Shown: piece by piece, positions 15,960-25,458 of the stretch
How the letters are laid out: each line of letters starts with the position of its first letter
Position numbering within the stretch: position 1 is the stretch's first letter
Origin: Hydrogenothermaceae bacterium
Lineage (GTDB): Bacteria; Aquificota; Aquificia; Aquificales; Hydrogenothermaceae
DNA length: 64,000 nt
NCBI GenBank assembly: GCA_026418455.1
Contig: JAOABH010000008.1
Location: 56,561-120,560 of the forward strand
Reading direction: 5' to 3'
Notes under the pieces: model-generated
Seen by the model: only the letters and a program-made list of their open reading frames with translations
The model's database searches: none
Told to the model about the DNA's origin: nothing
Position numbers and translations under genes: made by a program

Positions 15960-17795
15960 ATGGGTAGATTAATAGAGTTTACAGATGTGACTTTAAGAGA
16001 TGGACAACAGAGTTTACTTGCCACAAGAGTTAAAACAGATGATCTGCTTCCAGCACTTCAAAAACTTGATGATGCAGGTTTTTGGTCTTTAGAAGTTTGG
16101 GGTGGAGCTACATTCGATGTTTGTCTGAGATACTTAAAAGAAGATCCTTGGGAAAGATTGAGAAAGTTTAAAGAGGCTGCAAAAAACACAAAACTTGAGA
16201 TGCTTCTCAGAGGACAGAACGTTGTAGGATATAGGCATTATGCAGATGATGTTGTTGAGGAGTTTGTAAAGAGATCTGCAGATAATGGAATAGATGTCTT
16301 TAGGATATTTGACGCTTTAAATGATGTTAGGAATATGGAAGTTGCTATATCTACTGCAAAAGAATGTGGGAAGATAGTTAAGGGAGTTTTATCATATGCT
16401 ATCAGTCCGGTTCATACAGTTGAGTATTATGTAAATATAGCTAAACAACTTAGAGATTTAGGTGTAGATATAATAAGTATAAAAGACCAAGCAGGAATAC
16501 TTTCACCAAAGATGGCTTATGACCTTATATCTGCATTGAAAAGTGAGATAAAACTTCCGGTTCATATCCATTCTCAATCAACGGCAGCAATGGCAGAGAT
16601 GACTCTTTTAAAATCAGTTGAAGCAGGAGCTGATATAATAGACACAGATGTATCTACATGGTCATGGCTTACAGCTCACCCTCCTAACGAAACAATGGTA
16701 TATGTTTTAAAGGAGTTTGGTTATCAGACGAAGATAGACCTTGATATAGTTATAGAAGTTGCAGAGTATCTGAAGGAAGTTAGAAAGAAATATGCTAAGT
16801 ACGATACAGTTGATAAATGGCCTGATACACAGGTTCTTATACACCAGATACCTGGTGGTATGATGTCTAACTTTATAAACCAGCTGAAAGAGAACAATGC
16901 TTTAGATAAACTTGATGAAGTAAAAAAAGAAGTTGCAAAAGTTAGAGAAGATTTAGGGTACCCACCTTTAGTTACACCTACAAGTCAGATAGTTGGAACT
17001 CAAGCCCTTCTTAATGTTCTACAAGGCGAAAGGTATAAAGTGGTTACAAAGGAGACAAAAGATTATGTAAAGGGACTATACGGAAGACCTCCTGCTCCTA
17101 TAAAACCTGATATCATCAAAAAGATATTAGGGGATGAAACTCCTATACAAATTAGACCTGCAGATCTATTGGAGCCTGAAATAGAGAAAATGGAAAAGAA
17201 AGCTTACGAAGCTGGAGCAAGAAGTCCAGAAGATGTGTTATCTTACATACTTTTTCCCCAAGTTACACAAGAATTTTTCAAATATAGGGAAGCCTTGGAG
17301 AAAGGGGAAGCATTACCTCCAGAGGTTGAAGAGATTAAATCAGAAGAAATCTGTAAAGCACCTATTGAGTTTAATATAACACTACACGGAGAACAGTACC
17401 ACATCAAAATAGCTGGAGTTGGAAATCCCATAGAAGGTAGAAAACCATACTTTATAAGAATAGATGGAGAATTGGAGGAAGTTTTAGTCCAGCCAGTTAG
17501 AGAGATAGAGATAGGTCAGGATTCAGTATCTCTACCAGAAGCAACTACCTCAACAGGTAAAAGAAAAGTTATGGGACTTGGTGATGTAAGCTCTCCTATG
17601 CCTGGAAAGGTTACATCTATAAAGGTGTCCTTGGGAGACAAAGTTAAGAAAGGAGATGTTCTCCTTACCGTAGAAGCAATGAAGATGGAAAATGAGATCC
17701 ACTCTCCGATAGAAGGAACAGTTTCAGAAATTTTAGTTAAAGTAGGAGATAATGTTAATCCAGATGAATGTTTGATGGTTGTATCTCCAGAATAG
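15960..17795 (+). CDS. OadA/PycB-like carboxyltransferase with biotin carrier domain
   Basis: A 611-residue carboxyltransferase fused to a biotin carrier. An HMG-CoA-lyase-like barrel (about 5-270) starts with FTDVTLRDGQQS and includes the DQAG and HIHSQSTA metal-site blocks; the conserved PYC/OADA domain spans about 290-480; a proline-rich linker leads to a biotinyl domain with VEAMKMENE, biotin on Lys575. The same organisation is found in oxaloacetate decarboxylase alpha, pyruvate carboxylase subunit B and Hydrogenobacter 2-oxoglutarate carboxylase large subunit (CfiA). With the biotin carboxylase at 6.3 kb it probably fixes bicarbonate onto pyruvate or 2-oxoglutarate; the substrate is undecided. 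Confidence 0.92.
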   Translation: MGRLIEFTDVTLRDGQQSLLATRVKTDDLLPALQKLDDAGFWSLEVWGGATFDVCLRYLKEDPWERLRKFKEAAKNTKLEMLLRGQNVVGYRHYADDVVEEFVKRSADNGIDVFRIFDALNDVRNMEVAISTAKECGKIVKGVLSYAISPVHTVEYYVNIAKQLRDLGVDIISIKDQAGILSPKMAYDLISALKSEIKLPVHIHSQSTAAMAEMTLLKSVEAGADIIDTDVSTWSWLTAHPPNETMVYVLKEFGYQTKIDLDIVIEVAEYLKEVRKKYAKYDTVDKWPDTQVLIHQIPGGMMSNFINQLKENNALDKLDEVKKEVAKVREDLGYPPLVTPTSQIVGTQALLNVLQGERYKVVTKETKDYVKGLYGRPPAPIKPDIIKKILGDETPIQIRPADLLEPEIEKMEKKAYEAGARSPEDVLSYILFPQVTQEFFKYREALEKGEALPPEVEEIKSEEICKAPIEFNITLHGEQYHIKIAGVGNPIEGRKPYFIRIDGELEEVLVQPVREIEIGQDSVSLPEATTSTGKRKVMGLGDVSSPMPGKVTSIKVSLGDKVKKGDVLLTVEAMKMENEIHSPIEGTVSEILVKVGDNVNPDECLMVVSPE

Positions 17796-17796
17796 T

Positions 17797-18942
17797 ATGA
17801 AAAAGGTCTTTGTAAGCGTAGGTGAGATATCGGCAGACACCTACGCCTCTTATATAGTAAATGCCTTAAAAGATAGATACCAGTTTCTCGGAATAACAGG
17901 ACCTAAGCTTTTAAAAACCGGAGTAAAATCTATATCTACGATAGATGATATATCTGTAGTTGGTTTAATAGAAGTTTTTTCAAAATACAAAAAGATAAAG
18001 AAAGTCTTTAAGGAGTCTGTAAATGCTATAGCTGATTGTGATGTAGTGATAGTTGTTGATTTTCCGGGATTTAACATAAAACTTATAAAAGAAGCCAAAA
18101 AGTTAAGAAAAAAGGTGATATACTTCATATCTCCACAGATATGGGCATGGGGCTATAACAGAATTTACGATATAGTTAAAAATACAGACCTTTTAATATC
18201 TATATTACCATTTGAAGAAGATTACTACAGACCTTTTATAGATGAAAATTTTAAATTCTTCTACGGGGGACATCCTTTAATAGATATTGTGAAGCCAAAA
18301 ACAGACAGAGAGAGTTTTGAAGATATACTAAATATTCCGAAAGGTAGATTACTTATAGGACTTCTTCCTGGAAGTAGAGAGTCGGAAGTCAAAGCTTTAC
18401 TACCTGTGATGTTTGAATCAGCCAAACTTCTAAACAATGCCATTGAAAACAGTTTTTTCCTAATCCCTACTACAGATAACGTTTTAGAAACTGTCATTGA
18501 GATATCCTCTAAATATTACAAAATACCCCATAAAATAGTTAAATCTTCAGATTTAGACTTTCCCTCGTACGAAGTGATGAAACATTCTTACTTCTCTGTT
18601 ATAGCTTCAGGAACTGCTACTTTGGAGGCATCTATTATAGGCAATCCTTTTGTTCTTGTTTATAAGGTTAGTCCTATAACTTTCTTTATAGGAAAAAGAT
18701 TGGTGAAAATACCATTTTTAGGACTTCCGAATATAATAGCTGGAAAACAGATAGTAATAGAATTATTACAAAGTGATTTTAATCCATTAAACATAGCAAA
18801 CATAATATTGGAGTATATCCATAACAAGGAACTGTATCAAAAAACAAAAGATCAACTTGCCGAAGTTAAACATAAACTTGGTAGTGAAGGTGCTTTAAAT
18901 AGAATAGTAGAATCAATAGACAACTTTTTAACAGAGAGCTGA
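17797..18942 (+). CDS. lpxB: Lipid-A-disaccharide synthase
   Basis: A 381-residue glycosyltransferase (GT19) that joins UDP-diacylglucosamine and lipid X to form the lipid A disaccharide. Family blocks include VGEISADTYAS at the start, GLIEVF, VDFPGFNIKL, YFISPQIWAW, LPFE..YY, GHPLID, LLPGSRESEV and SGTATLEASI. The start is the ATG at 17797, one base after the preceding TAG; the upstream in-frame TTG would add six residues inside the other gene. It supports a Gram-negative envelope. Its 3' end overlaps the convergent histidine kinase by 15 bases. Confidence 0.95.
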   Translation: MKKVFVSVGEISADTYASYIVNALKDRYQFLGITGPKLLKTGVKSISTIDDISVVGLIEVFSKYKKIKKVFKESVNAIADCDVVIVVDFPGFNIKLIKEAKKLRKKVIYFISPQIWAWGYNRIYDIVKNTDLLISILPFEEDYYRPFIDENFKFFYGGHPLIDIVKPKTDRESFEDILNIPKGRLLIGLLPGSRESEVKALLPVMFESAKLLNNAIENSFFLIPTTDNVLETVIEISSKYYKIPHKIVKSSDLDFPSYEVMKHSYFSVIASGTATLEASIIGNPFVLVYKVSPITFFIGKRLVKIPFLGLPNIIAGKQIVIELLQSDFNPLNIANIILEYIHNKELYQKTKDQLAEVKHKLGSEGALNRIVESIDNFLTES

Positions 18943-20136
18943 TTTTAAATCTATACAGAAGAAATTTTTCCCATCTTCGTATCTATAGCTGAGATTTAAT
19001 CCGTGGGATTGGACAACAAATTTTGTTATATAAAGACCTAAACCTAATCCCTCTTTATTTTTTAAAGATGTTTCCTTTATAAAAGGTTCAAAAAGTATAT
19101 CTACATCTATTGAAGGTTTCTCTCCTCTATTTGCTACACACAGGACACCTCTGTTATAGTTAACTTCACATTTTCCATCTTCACTAAATTTAATTCCGTT
19201 GTCTATTAGGTTTTTTATTGCGATACTAAATAGAGATATATCTACGAAAACTTTATCATCCTCTGTCAACTCTGTTTTAACCAGATTTTTTTCTGATATC
19301 AGCAGAAGTTCAGTAGCGTTGTTTATAACTTGAGAGATGTTTACACGCTCTCTATTTAAGTTAAATTTTTCAGAAGTTATCTTTTCTACTAATAAAAGTT
19401 GATTTACGAGATATTCAAGTCTGTTAAATATCTTCTCAAAGTTTTCTTTTCCTCTCTCGTCATTTAAAAGCTCAATGGCTATCTTTCCCTTTGTTATAGG
19501 GGTTTTAAGTTCATGGGCAATATTTCTCAAAAACCACTTTCTTATCTCTTCATTTTTCTTCAAAGATTTTATTGCTTCATTAAACTCCCTTGCTATAAAC
19601 CCAATTTCATCATCTTTATCTATCTTTACATCTACATTAAGATTACCAGATTTTAAAATTCTAATTTTATCTCTAAGCTGTTTCAACGGATAGAAAGACC
19701 TAACTATATTTACGTAAAGTAAAGTAAAGGCAATGTTGAAAACAAGATAACCAATAAGTATAAGTTTGTGAATCTCTATACTATCATTTTTCTTCAATAT
19801 GTAGGTTGTTCCAAATTTGTTCAGTATAAGGTAAGTTTCTTCTTCATACTCAACTAACTTTATCTGAATAAAGCCTAAATTTCTCTCTAATATAGGTTTT
19901 GAGTTTGTAATAACATCTTCAGCTTTGTGTATATCTGTAATTTCAGTTATGTTCTGTCCTAAATCTTCTGGATTGTTAGAATAAACAAACAAAAGTCCTC
20001 TTCTCACAAAATCTCTAAGTTCCTTATCTTTTGCCTGCTGATATCCGTAGTAGAAAAATAATCCTGATAAAATATACATAAGACCAAAAGCTAAACTGAT
20101 TTTAAACAGTATTGAACTACTCTTCTTTACAATCAA
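18928..20136 (-). CDS. Sensor histidine kinase (CpxA/ArsS-like)
   Basis: A 402-residue membrane kinase. Membrane helices at about 8-32 and 124-147 flank a periplasmic sensor of some 90 residues; a HAMP linker (about 148-200) precedes the dimerisation domain with the phosphorylated His208 in AHELKTPI. The ATPase domain has the N box (IKNLIDNGIKFSE), an F box (FEPF) and the GLGLGLYI glycine box; the usual DxGxG box is VANRGEKP, with Asn for Asp, as in some atypical kinases. It overlaps its response regulator by 20 bases. The upstream Spy/CpxP-like gene suggests it senses envelope or metal stress. Confidence 0.92.
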   Translation of the reverse strand: MIVKKSSSILFKISLAFGLMYILSGLFFYYGYQQAKDKELRDFVRRGLLFVYSNNPEDLGQNITEITDIHKAEDVITNSKPILERNLGFIQIKLVEYEEETYLILNKFGTTYILKKNDSIEIHKLILIGYLVFNIAFTLLYVNIVRSFYPLKQLRDKIRILKSGNLNVDVKIDKDDEIGFIAREFNEAIKSLKKNEEIRKWFLRNIAHELKTPITKGKIAIELLNDERGKENFEKIFNRLEYLVNQLLLVEKITSEKFNLNRERVNISQVINNATELLLISEKNLVKTELTEDDKVFVDISLFSIAIKNLIDNGIKFSEDGKCEVNYNRGVLCVANRGEKPSIDVDILFEPFIKETSLKNKEGLGLGLYITKFVVQSHGLNLSYRYEDGKNFFCIDLKSALC

Positions 20137-20800
20137 ACTTATAACCTATACCTCTTATAGACTGTATATACTTAGGGTTTTTTGGATCGTCGTTTATTTT
20201 CTTTCTTATCCTTCCTATTATCACATCTACCGTTCTATCTATACTGTCGTAGTTAATATTTATCGTGTTATCAAGTATGTAATCTCTACTTAAAACTCTT
20301 CCTCTGTTCTTTATAAGCATAGAAAGTATCTCAAACTCTGCAGATGTTAAGTTTAAAACTTCTCCGTTCTTCTTTATTGTGTACCCCTCTTCATCAAGTT
20401 CAAACTCTCCACATGCTATAACTTTCGATTTTGTTTTTTCCTTTCTTCTCAATACAGCCTGTATCCTTGCAACTAACTCTCTTGGGTTGTATGGTTTTGC
20501 AAGATAGTCATCTGCTCCAATTTCAAGTGCAAGTATTTTATCTGTGTCATCACTTCTTGCAGAAGAGATTATTATAGGGATATCTCTCTCTTTTTCTAAT
20601 TTCTTGCAAACTTCTATACCGTCCATCTCCGGTAAAGATAGATCTAATATGATAAGATCGTAGTTTGGATTTCTCTCAAGTTCTTTTATTGCTTTAGAAG
20701 GAATTTCAAAATTTTTAACTGATATATTGAATTTTGATAGATACTCTGTAAGTAATTCTGCAAGTTCCTTATCATCTTCTATCATTAAAGCCTTTATCAT
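20117..20800 (-). CDS. OmpR-family response regulator
   Basis: A 227-residue DNA-binding response regulator. The receiver domain (about 1-118) has the acidic pair Asp9/Asp10, phosphoacceptor Asp53 in LILDLSLPEMDG, the Ser of IISSAR and the Lys of YLAKPYNP. The C-terminal winged helix (about 130-225) shows LTSAEFEIL, RGRVLSRDYIL and the R.VDV.I.R.RKKI and IRGIGYKF blocks of the OmpR/PhoB group. The partner kinase is directly downstream, overlapping by 20 bases. A terminator-like hairpin separates it from the Spy-like gene upstream, so its expression may depend on read-through or its own promoter. Confidence 0.95.
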   Translation of the reverse strand: MIKALMIEDDKELAELLTEYLSKFNISVKNFEIPSKAIKELERNPNYDLIILDLSLPEMDGIEVCKKLEKERDIPIIISSARSDDTDKILALEIGADDYLAKPYNPRELVARIQAVLRRKEKTKSKVIACGEFELDEEGYTIKKNGEVLNLTSAEFEILSMLIKNRGRVLSRDYILDNTININYDSIDRTVDVIIGRIRKKINDDPKNPKYIQSIRGIGYKFDCKEE

Positions 20801-20814
20801 CTTTTACCTCTGAA

Positions 20815-20846
20815 AATTAAAAAGGGGAAGGCATTGACGCCTTCCC
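20815..20846 (-). terminator. Intrinsic terminator after the Spy-like gene
   Basis: On the minus strand an eight-base perfect stem (GGGAAGGC at 20846-20839 pairing with GCCTTCCC at 20832-20825, loop of six) is followed by CTTTTTAATTTT. It lies about 45 bases after the Spy-like stop and just before the response-regulator start, so it should end or attenuate transcripts entering the two-component genes. Confidence 0.8.
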
Positions 20847-20891
20847 ATCAATGGAGGGGGGAGGAGGTTAAGCCATGAGGAGGCTTCACAC

Positions 20892-21353
20892 TTACATATC
20901 ATCTTTCATTCTTTGATGCATTCTTTCCATTCTTTTTTTCATTAAACTTAAAAATTTCTCTCTCTGGTCTTTGTTTAAAACCTCAAACAATTTCTGGAAA
21001 TATTCAGCCTTTATCTGTGCCATCTTCTCCATATTCTGTTTCATAGTGTTTACAAATACTTCTCTGTTAAATTCTCCATCTTTTGTTGCCTCTTCTAAAG
21101 GCATCTTGTGTTCCTTCATAAATTTTTCTATAGCTTCCCTTTCTTCCTGTTTTATTAATCTTATCTTCTGAACCTGTTCTTCAGATAAATTTAGCTCTTT
21201 TTTCAAAAATTCAAGTTTTTTATCATAAAAACCTGCCTTTGTTTTACAGAACTTACATTCTTCCTTTTTTGGTTTAACATCCGGAGTTTCCGCCTTAACA
21301 ATTCCAACAGATGCAACTACCACTGCTAAAACAAATCCTATCAGCTTATTCAT
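20892..21353 (-). CDS. Spy/CpxP-like periplasmic protein with a CxxC motif
   Basis: A 153-residue exported protein. A signal peptide covers residues 1-21 (ending VKA); the mature part is helical and Met/Lys/Glu-rich, with two LTxxQ-like elements (LNLSEEQVQKI and LNKDQREKF), the hallmark of the Spy/CpxP/ZraP family of periplasmic chaperones and sensor inhibitors. A Cys pair C33-x-x-C36 near the mature N-terminus is an addition that could bind metal or be redox-active. It is transcribed ahead of the two-component genes, as cpxP is linked to cpxRA, so it is probably both a target and a modulator of that system. Confidence 0.85.
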   Translation of the reverse strand: MNKLIGFVLAVVVASVGIVKAETPDVKPKKEECKFCKTKAGFYDKKLEFLKKELNLSEEQVQKIRLIKQEEREAIEKFMKEHKMPLEEATKDGEFNREVFVNTMKQNMEKMAQIKAEYFQKLFEVLNKDQREKFLSLMKKRMERMHQRMKDDM

Positions 21354-21385
21354 CTTTTCATCCTTAACTTTAATTGTTGTTTATT

Positions 21386-21414
21386 ATTATATATTCCTAT
21401 TGTAAATAATTGAA
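21386..21414 (-). promoter_or_regulatory. Sigma-70 type promoter of the Spy-like gene
   Basis: On the minus strand TTCAAT (-35) and TATAAT (-10) are separated by exactly 17 bases; the start site would fall near 21379, giving a leader of about 26 bases before the ATG at 21353. The assignment is by pattern only, in AT-rich DNA. Confidence 0.5.
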
Positions 21415-21444
21415 TAAATATGGAGTTAACTTTCTGATAATGAG

Positions 21445-21518
21445 CGCGCCCAGAGGGACTCGAACCCCCAACCTTGTGATCCGTAGTCACATGCTCTATC
21501 CAATTGAGCTATGGGCGC
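21445..21518 (-). tRNA. tRNA-Arg (anticodon ACG)
   Basis: The minus strand folds into a cloverleaf: acceptor GCGCCCA pairs with TGGGCGC, D arm GCTC...GAGC, anticodon stem TGTGA/TCACA around loop CTACGGA, T arm with GGGTTCGAGTCCC. Anticodon ACG (A34 normally edited to inosine) reads the CGU, CGC and CGA Arg codons. The discriminator is G, and CCA is not encoded. Its first base directly follows the prfA stop codon. Confidence 0.97.
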
Positions 21519-22601
21519 CTATATCTCTAATTTAGCCAGTTTCTCTTCGTTCTCTTTGGCTATCAATACATCTATAATCTCATCTAAATCGCCGTCAAGT
21601 ATCTCATTTATTCTGTAGGAGGTGTAGTTCACCCTGTGATCTGTTACTCTGTTTTGTGGAAAGTTGTATGTCCTTATCTTCTCACTTCTTTCACCGGTTC
21701 CTACCTGTTCCTTTCTCTCTTTTGCTATCTTTTCTCTCTCAATTCTATCATAGTAATCTTTAAGCCTTGCCCTAAGTATCTGCATAGCTTTTAATCTGTT
21801 CTGAAGCTGAGACCTTTCATCTTGGCAGGTAACCACCATACCAGTAGGAAGATGAGTTATTCTAACAGCAGAGTCTGTTGTGTTAACGTGCTGTCCACCT
21901 GCTCCACCGGCTCTCATAGTTTCTATCTTTAACTCTTCCGGTTTTATCTCAATGTCAACTTCTTCTGCTTCCGGTAAAACTGCCACCGTAACTGTTGATG
22001 TATGTATTCTTCCAGAAGATTCTGTTTCCGGAACTCTCTGGACTCTATGAACTCCACTTTCATATTTCAGTCTTGAATATGCCCCTTGTCCTTTTATAAG
22101 AGCTATAACTTCTTTAATGCCACCTTTTTCCGTTGGATGAAGACTTAACACTTCTGTTTTCCAGCCGTGTCTTTCAGCGTATCTCTGATACATTCTGAAA
22201 AGTTCTGCTGCAAATAAAGATGCTTCATCTCCACCAGCACCCTGTCTTATCTCAAGGATGACGTTTTTGTCGTCGTTAGGATCCTTTGGAAGAAGTGCTA
22301 TCTCCATCTTCTTTTCTAAATCTTTCTCCTGCTGCCTTAGAGATTCTAACTCTTCCTCTGCTAAAGCCCGTAGATCATCTTCCGGCGTGTTTGCTATTAG
22401 TTGTTTTACTTCCTCTATCTGTCTCTGGACATCTTGGTACTTTTCATACATCTGAAGAATCTCAGACATATCCTTATACTCTTTACCAAGAGATTGTAGT
22501 TTCGATTGGTCCTTTACGATTTCAGGGTCAGAAAGCAGATACTCTAACTTTTTAACCTTTTCTCTAATTCCTTCCAATTGAGATAGTAATTTTTTGTTCA
22601 T
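21519..22601 (-). CDS. prfA: Peptide chain release factor 1
   Basis: A 360-residue release factor that recognises UAA and UAG stop codons. The RF1 anticodon-like tripeptide is in [12 protein letters not shown] (Pro-x-Thr) and the catalytic GGQ is in [16 protein letters not shown]. Length is typical. It sits after rpmE with three bases between the genes. The gene ends in TAG, a codon read only by RF1 itself, and the tRNA-Arg begins on the very next base, so termination and tRNA processing meet at this point. Confidence 0.97.
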   Translation of the reverse strand: MNKKLLSQLEGIREKVKKLEYLLSDPEIVKDQSKLQSLGKEYKDMSEILQMYEKYQDVQRQIEEVKQLIANTPEDDLRALAEEELESLRQQEKDLEKKMEIALLPKDPNDDKNVILEIRQGAGGDEASLFAAELFRMYQRYAERHGWKTEVLSLHPTEKGGIKEVIALIKGQGAYSRLKYESGVHRVQRVPETESSGRIHTSTVTVAVLPEAEEVDIEIKPEELKIETMRAGGAGGQHVNTTDSAVRITHLPTGMVVTCQDERSQLQNRLKAMQILRARLKDYYDRIEREKIAKERKEQVGTGERSEKIRTYNFPQNRVTDHRVNYTSYRINEILDGDLDEIIDVLIAKENEEKLAKLEI

Positions 22602-22604
22602 CTA

Positions 22605-22799
22605 TTACTTTTCTGACACCTGACCTGTTAATTCTAAGAATTTAGGTTTAATTCTTAACTTACCTGTGTAGAATGGGTGACAGTTGTTGCATACTTCAAG
22701 GTAAACTGTTCCACCTTTTACAGTATAGATCTCAAACTCATTTCCACAACCACATACAAACTTTGTTAATTTAAGTTCCGGATGTATTCCTGCTTTCAT
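22605..22799 (-). CDS. rpmE: Ribosomal protein L31 (zinc-binding type)
   Basis: A 64-residue large-subunit protein. The Cys pairs in FVCGCG and [10 protein letters not shown] make this the zinc-containing form. The ATG at 22799 is preferred, because GGAGG sits just upstream; the longer frame starting at 22814 would place that ribosome site inside the gene. The MKAGIHPEL start is the standard L31 N-terminus. It lies between rho and prfA in a translation/transcription block. Confidence 0.96.
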   Translation of the reverse strand: MKAGIHPELKLTKFVCGCGNEFEIYTVKGGTVYLEVCNNCHPFYTGKLRIKPKFLELTGQVSEK

Positions 22800-22837
22800 T
22801 TTGCCTCCTTTCATAAAAAATGTAAATATATATTATA

Positions 22838-24106
22838 TCATGCATTCATTGATTTCAAAAACTCTTCATTTGTCTTAAACTTGCTAAGTTTACTGAGTAA
22901 AAACTCCATAGCCTCTACTTCATCCATGGTTGATAAAAACTTTCTGAGTATCCACAGTCTCTGTAATTCCCAATCTTTTACCAACAACTCTTCTTTTCTT
23001 GTTCCGGATTTACTTATATTTATCGCAGGGAAAACTCTCTTTTCCATAAGTCTTCTGTCAAGGTAGAGTTCCATATTACCTGTTCCTTTAAACTCTTCAA
23101 ATATAACATCATCCATCCTTGATCCAGTTTCTACAAGGGCTGTTGCAAGTATAGTTAAACTTCCACCGTTTTCTATATTCCTTGCAGCTCCGAAGAACTT
23201 CTTAGGTCTCTGTAATGCGGTTGCCTCTATACCTCCGGATAAAACCCTTCCAGAAGGTGGGGTGATAGAGTTTGAAGCTCTTGCAAGTCTTGTCATAGAA
23301 TCAAGGAGTATAACCACATCTCTACCTTCTTCCACAAATCTCTTGGCTTTCTCTATAACCAGTTCAGATATCTGTATATGTCTCTCCGGTGGTTCATCAA
23401 AAGTCGATGCTACTACCTCTGCTCCAGATCCTACTATCCTTCTCATCTCAGTAACTTCTTCTGGTCTTTCATCTATCAGAAGTATTATAAGGTGGACTTC
23501 TGGATGGTTTTTTATTATAGCTTTCGCCAGCCTTTGGATTAAAACAGTTTTACCTGCTTTAGGAGGAGCTACTATTAATCCCCTCTGACCTTTACCTATG
23601 GGAGATATAAGACTTATAACTCTCGTGGATAAATCAGATGGATCATACTCAAGGTTAAATCTCTCAGTTGGGTGATAAGGAACAAGTTTATCAAAAGGAG
23701 GTCTTAATCTTGCATTTTCTATAGGTGTATTGCCTACAAAATCAACCCTAACTAATGCCCTATACTTCTCACCTTCCTTTGGATTTCTTGCAGCTCCTCT
23801 TATGAAATCTCCATTTCTTAAACCCATTCTCTTTATCTGAGAAGGAGAAACATAAACATCCTGAGGACTTGGGGCATAATTATTTTCTAAGAATCTTATG
23901 AAACCAAAAGATTCAGGTAGTATCTCAAGGACACCTTCAATTCTCGTTATTCCCTCTTTTTCTTCCTTTTTCTGTATTATCTTCTCTATAAGCTCTTCTT
24001 TCTTTAAACCTGTAACTCTCTCTAACCCTAACTCTTCTCCTATTTCTCTTAATTCAACCAATGTTTTCTCTTTTAAACTTTCTTTAGTGATTGTGGACAA
24101 GTCCAT
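22838..24106 (-). CDS. rho: Transcription termination factor Rho
   Basis: A 422-residue hexameric RNA helicase for factor-dependent termination. A Rho N-terminal helical domain (about 1-45) precedes the RNA-binding cold-shock-like domain with [10 protein letters not shown]; the motor domain has Walker [11 protein letters not shown], Walker [13 protein letters not shown], the Q-loop and R-loop region GALSGGIE-like segment (here [12 protein letters not shown]) and SGTRKEELL. Length is typical. It lies between mnmE and rpmE on the same strand. Confidence 0.96.
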   Translation of the reverse strand: MDLSTITKESLKEKTLVELREIGEELGLERVTGLKKEELIEKIIQKKEEKEGITRIEGVLEILPESFGFIRFLENNYAPSPQDVYVSPSQIKRMGLRNGDFIRGAARNPKEGEKYRALVRVDFVGNTPIENARLRPPFDKLVPYHPTERFNLEYDPSDLSTRVISLISPIGKGQRGLIVAPPKAGKTVLIQRLAKAIIKNHPEVHLIILLIDERPEEVTEMRRIVGSGAEVVASTFDEPPERHIQISELVIEKAKRFVEEGRDVVILLDSMTRLARASNSITPPSGRVLSGGIEATALQRPKKFFGAARNIENGGSLTILATALVETGSRMDDVIFEEFKGTGNMELYLDRRLMEKRVFPAINISKSGTRKEELLVKDWELQRLWILRKFLSTMDEVEAMEFLLSKLSKFKTNEEFLKSMNA

Positions 24107-24117
24107 ATTAACCTCCT

Positions 24118-25458
24118 TTACTTTCCTATACAGAATTTACTGAATATGCTACCCAAGATATCTTCAGTAGTTATAAAACCGATAATTTCATCAAGATTTT
24201 TCTCAACCTCTTGGATATTTAGCATTAAAATTTCTTTATTATCTATTAAAAACCCTATCTCCTCCTCTATACTTTTTATACCTTCTATAGCTTTTTCAAT
24301 GAGGATTTTTTGTCTAAGATTTATATAAACTTCATCTTCTTTTTCAGATATTCCGACTTTCTCTAAGATCTTCTCTTCAAGTTCTTTAAGTCCGATAGCT
24401 GAAACTGAACTTGTATATATTATATTATCAGATTTTATAAAATTATCAAGATCTTTCTTCCCTAAATCAACTTTATTTCCTACTATAATATGATTTTTAT
24501 CTTTAATTTCATGGTATATCTTTAAATCTTCCTCTGTAAGCCCTTCGGATACATCAAAAACAAATATCACTATATCAGCTTCCTCTATCTTCCTTTTTGC
24601 TATCTCTATACCTAACTTCTCTATTTTGTCTGTTGTTTCTCTTATGCCTGCTGTATCTAAAAGTATTATAGGTATATCTTTTATCTTCACTCTTTCTTCT
24701 ATAAAATCTCTTGTTGTCCCGGATATATCTGATACTATTGACCTTTCATAGCCTATAAAAGCATTAAAAAGTGAGGATTTCCCTACATTTGGTCTGCCGA
24801 CAATTGCAAGTTTAATACCTTCTCTTACAATCTCACCTTTTTTATAAGTAGAATATAGATCTAAAAGATTTTTCTTTACTTCTTCTAACTTTGAGATAAC
24901 AAAGTCTGAATCTATCTCTTCTATATCTTCTGGAAAATTTATCTCAGCTTCAATTAATGTTATAAGCTCTATAAGAGACTCCCTTAAGCTGTTTATCTTC
25001 TTTGATAATTTTCCTTCTAGAACGTTAACTGCAGCTTTTGCCGCCTTTTGGGTTTTTGCTGATATTAACTCTGCTATAGCTTCTGCTTGAACTAAATCTA
25101 TTTTACCGTTTAAAAAAGCCCTCTCTGTAAACTCTCCCGGATTTGCAAATCTTGCACCAAGATATATTGCCTCCTCTATTATCTTTTTAACTACTGGAAT
25201 ACTGCCGTGGGGGTGTATCTCTATAACATCTTCTCCGGTGAAACTTGCGGGTTTTTTAAAGAATATAAGTAATCCCTCGTCTAAGATATTATCCTCTCTA
25301 TCTATAATTTTACCAAAGTAAACTTTTCTTGGTTCTACATCTTTTGATATTCTAAAAAGTTTTTTACCTATTTCTAAAGCTTTATCACCACTTATACGGA
25401 TAACAGCAACTCCCGATGGTATAAGGGGAGTTGCATTTGCGACTATAGTATCTCTCAT
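24118..25458 (-). CDS. mnmE: tRNA modification GTPase MnmE
   Basis: A 446-residue GTPase which, with MnmG, builds the 5-carboxymethylaminomethyl group on wobble U34. It has an N-terminal folate-binding domain, a helical domain interrupted by a G domain (Walker [32 protein letters not shown]) and the C-terminal CIGK motif needed for chemistry. It overlaps yidC by four bases. MnmG is not in the window; MnmA, acting on the same nucleotide, is at 11.7 kb. Confidence 0.97.
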   Translation of the reverse strand: MRDTIVANATPLIPSGVAVIRISGDKALEIGKKLFRISKDVEPRKVYFGKIIDREDNILDEGLLIFFKKPASFTGEDVIEIHPHGSIPVVKKIIEEAIYLGARFANPGEFTERAFLNGKIDLVQAEAIAELISAKTQKAAKAAVNVLEGKLSKKINSLRESLIELITLIEAEINFPEDIEEIDSDFVISKLEEVKKNLLDLYSTYKKGEIVREGIKLAIVGRPNVGKSSLFNAFIGYERSIVSDISGTTRDFIEERVKIKDIPIILLDTAGIRETTDKIEKLGIEIAKRKIEEADIVIFVFDVSEGLTEEDLKIYHEIKDKNHIIVGNKVDLGKKDLDNFIKSDNIIYTSSVSAIGLKELEEKILEKVGISEKEDEVYINLRQKILIEKAIEGIKSIEEEIGFLIDNKEILMLNIQEVEKNLDEIIGFITTEDILGSIFSKFCIGK

